Positions 63,107 to 64,000 of a DNA stretch of 64,000 nucleotides are shown one piece after another. The notes beneath the pieces are model-generated. The model searched no databases and was not told the origin of the DNA. It saw only the letters and a list, made by a program, of their open reading frames with translations. The stretch lies in contig CM046839.1 of assembly GCA_025618425.1 (NCBI GenBank), positions 6,336,858 through 6,400,857 of the forward strand, read 5' to 3'. Numbering within the stretch: position 1 is the first letter of the stretch; each line of letters opens with the position of its first letter. Origin of the DNA: Heliocidaris tuberculata (taxonomy: Eukaryota > Echinodermata > Echinoidea > Camarodonta > Echinometridae). Both the position numbers and the translations under genes were made by a program.

Positions 63107-63400
63107 AGGTACTACTATTACTACTACTACTACTACTACTACTATACTACTACTACTACACTATTACTACTACTACTACTACTACACTACTACTACTACA
63201 CTACTACTCCAACTACTAATACTACTCCCGGTACCAATAAACTACTATACTGTTCACATAAAACCGCATTTCCAAACACCCAACCACAAACTCACTCTAT
63301 TTGCAAGTACGCTGTGTTGATCCAGTACACCGATAACGATAAATACCCAAATCCTGATCATGCTGAAGAATGCGATATCATAGGACCTTCTTTTATTCAT
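34476..63400 (-). CDS. TNF-receptor-superfamily protein (TROY/EDA2R-like) with duplicated ectodomain, ten exons
   Basis: The exons, in transcript order, are 63400-63296, 58478-58350, 57738-57569, 57166-56977, 55875-55756, 54178-54009, 42179-41956, 41145-40888, 36898-36826 and 35451-34476. All nine junctions are GT/AG and in phase; the total is 804 residues. Layout: signal peptide 1-35, module 1 at 36-198, module 2 at 199-369, membrane segment about 386-411, cytoplasmic part to 804. Each module holds three Cys-rich segments, the last with a TPxCxxWW motif. CGDGLNGDAECEPCQEG, TSDRVCGDCLPG and the paired CxxCxxC pattern match TNFRSF19/TNFRSF27 (EDA2R). Such receptors bind TNF/EDA-type ligands and signal through TRAFs. 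No death domain is seen; the tail is polar, probably disordered, with acidic DEEEED near its end and an MQVG tetrad at 759-762. The locus is 29 kb and most introns are filled with transposons. Confidence 0.88.
36826..36898 (-). CDS. TNFR exon 9 (small juxtamembrane exon)
   Basis: This 73-base exon has a strong acceptor (CTTTCCTTCCTCTCTGAAAG) and donor (GTGAGT). It encodes IYKGSQPSAASLSNKPQYL and EKIN. It links exon 8 (phase 1) to exon 10 (phase 2) and makes the better exon 10 acceptor usable. Confidence 0.8.
37141..37276. mobile_element. Fold-back MITE with TACACAGAG tips
   Basis: The left tip TACACAGAGTTGAGCCAACT matches, in reverse, GGCTCAGCTCTGTGTA at the right. The interior is also partly self-complementary (AAATGGCG..). 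No coding. Confidence 0.72.
38281..38437. mobile_element. Fold-back MITE, GGCC..GTTGCATAAAAG tips
   Basis: The arms GTTGCATAAAAGTTAC and GTAACTTTTATGCAAC are near-perfect reverse complements, with extra paired GTTACC/GGTAAC blocks inside. The whole element folds into one hairpin. Confidence 0.8.
39325..40350 (+). mobile_element. tRNA-derived SINE, copy 3, split by a later insertion
   Basis: The left part 39325-39522 has a box A-like TATAGTGGTTC, box B GGTTCGAATCTC (39375-39386) and CTCCACCCAGGTGTTGAATG. The right part 40235-40350 has GAAGCGCATAGGGACG, TGCGCTATACAAGAACGG and an ATT tail. This tail resembles the 3' end of the LINE fragment at 25798-26072, suggesting the SINE borrows the LINE machinery. 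Confidence 0.82.
39523..40234. mobile_element. 712-bp inverted-repeat element inserted in SINE copy 3
   Basis: The tips GGGGTGGTATTCTGAAAA and, in reverse, GGGGCGGTATTCTGAAAA. The 13-mer GGTATTCTGAAAA occurs forward at 39528 and 39612 and reversed at 40044, 40156 and 40217; other paired blocks contain GTTGTAACTTTTGTTG. Such subterminal repeats are typical transposase-binding sites. There is no transposase frame. A CCWGG-like target is possible but unclear. Confidence 0.82.
40888..41145 (-). CDS. TNFR exon 8 (transmembrane segment)
   Basis: The acceptor is TTTCTTTGTCCAG and the donor GTACGT. It encodes a short stalk, the helix VTVITALASLLIVVVVIVIL, the stop-transfer KIYTKKPRP, and a Ser/Thr/Pro-rich segment (STPETATPDM). 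Confidence 0.92.
41205..41400 (+). mobile_element. SINE 3' fragment with internal duplication
   Basis: CTAATCTACATTTGCCACAC and GACCCAGGTGAAAAT occur twice (about 41212 and 41277), followed by the family tail with GAAGCGCATAGAGACATT. It lies just outside exon 8 of the TNF receptor. Confidence 0.65.
41956..42179 (-). CDS. TNFR exon 7 (third segment of module 2, stalk)
   Basis: The acceptor is TTCTTAATTAG. It encodes YFQAAQGFFPDPNACPNSC, then TPECTEWWQRQD, matching exon 4 (LDACPLSC, TPGCEDWW). A Gln/Glu/Thr-rich stalk follows. Confidence 0.9.
42247..42390. repeat. GAGTCC hexanucleotide tandem (left subterminal array)
   Basis: About 22 units of GAGTCC and AAGTCC. The matching, shorter and inverted array lies at 53355-53425 at the other end of the element. 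Confidence 0.93.
43095..43288. mobile_element. Fold-back MITE nested in the left arm
   Basis: CCCGACCCGACTTGGTTCAG is repeated in reverse as CTGAACCTAGTCGGGTCGGG, and GGGGAACTCGGCC as GGCCGAGTTCCCC. It probably explains part of the ~900-bp interruption of the hAT-like left arm. Confidence 0.78.
43294..43680. repeat. Left inner inverted arm, ACGT-rich, ending in a T tract
   Basis: It contains about 14 ACGT tetramers, many as TACGTG or GTGACGTC. Its partner, reversed, is 53033-53255 with about 13. Both end in a homopolymer of about 29 T on the left and about 40 A on the right. Confidence 0.82.
43681..52992. other. Interior of the hAT-like element, no gene found
   Basis: No frame here shows family motifs; the 189-residue frame at 48766-49335 has a Pro tract from a C run and ends in GGGGCACC repeats. 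Contents: an ATT microsatellite (43905-44035), an A/GAA tract (44537-44595), a fold-back (49385-49513), GGGGCACTTAT tandems (47085-47165, 49195-49275, 50080-50225), GCGAAGCGAGCGAGC patches (49572, 49810), and two pairs of direct repeats (50450/51035 and 51546/52607). Confidence 0.65.
49385..49513. mobile_element. Near-perfect fold-back with ~55-bp arms
   Basis: The arms carry GTTTCATCAAAC, CAAGTTCGCCGACATCCC and ATTGAAACGC, all present in reverse after a ~17-base loop. The tips resemble those of the MITEs at 11716 and 38281. Confidence 0.85.
53033..53437. repeat. Right inverted arm of the hAT-like element
   Basis: It contains, from inside out, the TTCCAGG motif, ACGT-rich block, GTAGACCCCGATGGCTTGCC, GAGTCC units and the CAGCACTG tip, all reversed relative to the left arm. 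Confidence 0.82.
54009..54178 (-). CDS. TNFR exon 6 (second Cys-rich segment of module 2)
   Basis: 170 bases, the same length and phases as exon 3. It encodes DCGNGINGDAECRRCKEG and TSDRQCGDCLPG. The donor is GTAAGT. Confidence 0.93.
55756..55875 (-). CDS. TNFR exon 5 (first Cys-rich segment of module 2)
   Basis: 120 bases, both phases 0. It encodes LCESTPPQCEDDCHGN and LCKLCLQCQPGYELDK, aligned with exon 2. The donor GTATAAAC is unusual but the GT is in place. Confidence 0.88.
56977..57166 (-). CDS. TNFR exon 4 (third segment of module 1, linker)
   Basis: The acceptor is CTTCATACCAG. It encodes YLRSQDRFGDLDACPLSCQ, TPGCEDWWREQ and an acidic Pro-rich linker ending EYDDE. It ends in phase 0, so it joins either exon 5 or, if module 2 were skipped, another phase-0 exon. 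Confidence 0.88.
57569..57738 (-). CDS. TNFR exon 3 (second Cys-rich segment of module 1)
   Basis: The acceptor is ATCATCTTAG and the donor GTACGT. It encodes ICGDGLNGDAECEPCQEGFY and CLACRVCTNTVEL, ending TSDRVCGDCLPG. Confidence 0.93.
57824..57964. mobile_element. Small fold-back in TNFR intron 2
   Basis: The tips AGTACTCTCTTAATTTCT and AGAAATTAAGAGAGTACT are perfect reverse complements. The interior also pairs: AAACCGGTGAC with GTCACCGGTTT and CGAGTCC with GGACTCG. Confidence 0.82.
58350..58478 (-). CDS. TNFR exon 2 (first Cys-rich segment of module 1)
   Basis: The acceptor is CTTTGTGTTGCAG and the donor GTGAGT; both phases are 0. It encodes FCNNNPSPPSCADDCSGNG and RCLQCQTCEPGQELNK. Confidence 0.92.
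58590..59042. repeat. CTA/CTG trinucleotide microsatellite, left part
   Basis: Long arrays of ACT, CTG and ACA units. It continues on the far side of the LINE (62999-63235), so the LINE landed within this array. Confidence 0.95.
59444..62783 (+). pseudogene. LINE ORF: 2A leader, endonuclease, reverse transcriptase (one stop, one frameshift)
   Basis: Residues 1-22 form a hydrophobic leader (MECFRLLIVFFCTILVASVY), and residues 72-80 read GDIQTNPGP. Endonuclease motifs are WNARS (Asn171), TESW (Glu198), GDFN (311-314) and SDH (374-376). A TAG at 61040-61042 stops the frame between the domains; the same frame goes on to reverse transcriptase motifs YRPIANLPFIGKVLEKV, AFDTIDH, GVPQGSVVGPLLF and YADD (61931-61942). 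At an 8-A run (62434-62441) the frame shifts, after which HITPILRSLHWLPIRQRI and the final LFNA follow. Without these two lesions it would be a single long ORF. It is a decayed but recent copy. Confidence 0.9.
59633..59683 (+). other. 2A-like ribosome-skipping sequence in the LINE ORF
   Basis: FQVCILLGGDIQTNPGP covers residues 64-80. The 2A consensus ends D(V/I)ExNPGP; here Q replaces E and the NPGP core is intact. 2A and 2A-like sequences make the ribosome skip the Gly-Pro bond; they have been reported in CR1/L2-like LINEs of sea urchin and amphioxus. Skipping would release the leader peptide from the polymerase. Confidence 0.75.
62999..63235. repeat. CTA microsatellite, right part
   Basis: TAC/ACT arrays directly after the LINE tail. 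See the left part at 58590-59042. Confidence 0.95.
63296..63400 (-). CDS. TNFR exon 1 (start and signal peptide)
   Basis: The ATG at 63400-63398 opens MNKRRSYDIAFFSMIRIW, a basic start followed by a hydrophobic VFIVIGVL core and a small-residue end (VLANR). The donor GTGAGT leaves phase 0, matching exon 2. Identity rests on the signal-peptide form, strand, phase and position; Met14 is an alternative start. The 4.8-kb LINE-filled intron separates it from exon 2. Confidence 0.68.
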
Positions 63401-63539
63401 CGTCTTGGTAACAGTTAGTGATATACATATCACCAATTTATCTCTTGATCAAGTAGACTCCCGCAATGCTGCGAAATAAAGGCACTCTTGGTGTTATTGA
63501 CTAAGGTATACAATGCAGTGACTGCACTGAGCTTAAAGA

Positions 63540-63610
63540 ATGCTACATAACAATTTGATTTGATTTGATTTTGATTTGATTTGATTTGATTTTGATTTGA
63601 TTTGATTTGT
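63540..63610. repeat. TTTGATTTGA short tandem, retroelement tail-like
   Basis: About six TTTGA-type units after a transcript-like stretch (AATAAAGGCACTCTTGGTG). It lies 140-210 bp before the TNFR start codon on the minus strand, in the promoter area. Confidence 0.6.
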
Positions 63611-63629
63611 TTTTTTTGGTTTCTATATC

Positions 63630-63752
63630 CAGAGGCGTCGGAACGCCGGGCTCGGACAATGGATTGGAGGGCATCTTTTGTCCGCCAGACAAAAGATGCC
63701 TCCCCCCCCCCCCCCCCCTCAATTGTCCGAGCCCGAAGTTCCGACGCCTCTG
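63630..63752. mobile_element. hAT-like fold-back with CAGAGGCGTCGGAAC tips and a C tract
   Basis: The left arm CAGAGGCGTCGGAACGCC..GGGCTCGGACAAT is repeated in reverse at the right, and a second pair (GGCATCTTTTGTC) lies inside. A C tract of about 18 separates the inner pair. No exact 8-bp duplication is visible. Confidence 0.78.
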
Positions 63753-64000
63753 TTTATACTTATCATCTCCATAAACATACATTTCATACTCATGAATGTG
63801 ACATGAATACATTTTTTTCAATACAATGACACAAAGAAATGTAAGACTAACCCTTTCACTGAGGACAAGAATTATTCAAGGGCTAAATTGATCACATTTT
63901 GTTCTTCAAATTGGCAACAATAATATTTTTCTTTTAGTGCTACATTGTTCTAATAAAATGTAATGTCTTCGAAAAAAACTATACGTGGTTATATACAAAC

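Overview
The window is nuclear DNA of an animal. It is AT-rich, genes are split by introns of 0.3 to 12 kb, and microsatellites, fold-back elements, tRNA-derived SINEs and a CR1/L2-type LINE fill the rest. The protein families and the 2A-carrying LINE fit a marine invertebrate deuterostome, most likely an echinoderm. That placement is inference; no species-diagnostic gene is present. Homopolymer G/C tracts of 9 to 20 bases are extremely frequent.

Four protein-coding genes can be assembled with matching splice phases. (1) 1367-6412, plus strand: the last six exons (361 residues) of an SLC43-family major-facilitator transporter; its 5' part lies before the window. (2) 10914-18224, plus: a complete six-exon SWEET sugar transporter (231 residues) ending in 13 serines. 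(3) 28153-29073, minus: a single-exon cholesterol 25-hydroxylase-like sterol hydroxylase with all three histidine boxes. (4) 63400 down to 34476, minus: a ten-exon TNF-receptor-superfamily protein (804 residues). It has a signal peptide, two tandem copies of a cysteine-rich module, one membrane segment and a ~390-residue cytoplasmic part. The genes do not form a pathway; two neighbouring plus-strand genes are transporters, and the receptor and hydroxylase are on the other strand.

Mobile DNA is the other main content. A 1,018-bp insertion in SWEET intron 2 (12142-13159) has 11-bp target duplications and one inverted plus 1.4 direct copies of a 423-bp unit, each unit carrying a hammerhead-ribozyme motif; this is the layout of a retrozyme or Penelope-like element. 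An 11.2-kb hAT-like element (42236-53437) with an exact 8-bp target duplication fills most of one TNF-receptor intron. A nearly intact LINE (about 59070-63010), whose ORF starts with a hydrophobic leader and a 2A-like NPGP sequence, sits in TNF-receptor intron 1 inside a TAC microsatellite. Many short fold-back elements lie in introns and spacers.

The most promising items are the hammerhead element, the duplicated-ectodomain TNF receptor with an MQVG (possible RHIM-like) motif, the large hAT-like element with ACGT-rich inverted arms, the 2A-leader LINE, and two tiny palindromes flanked by 7-8 bp direct repeats.
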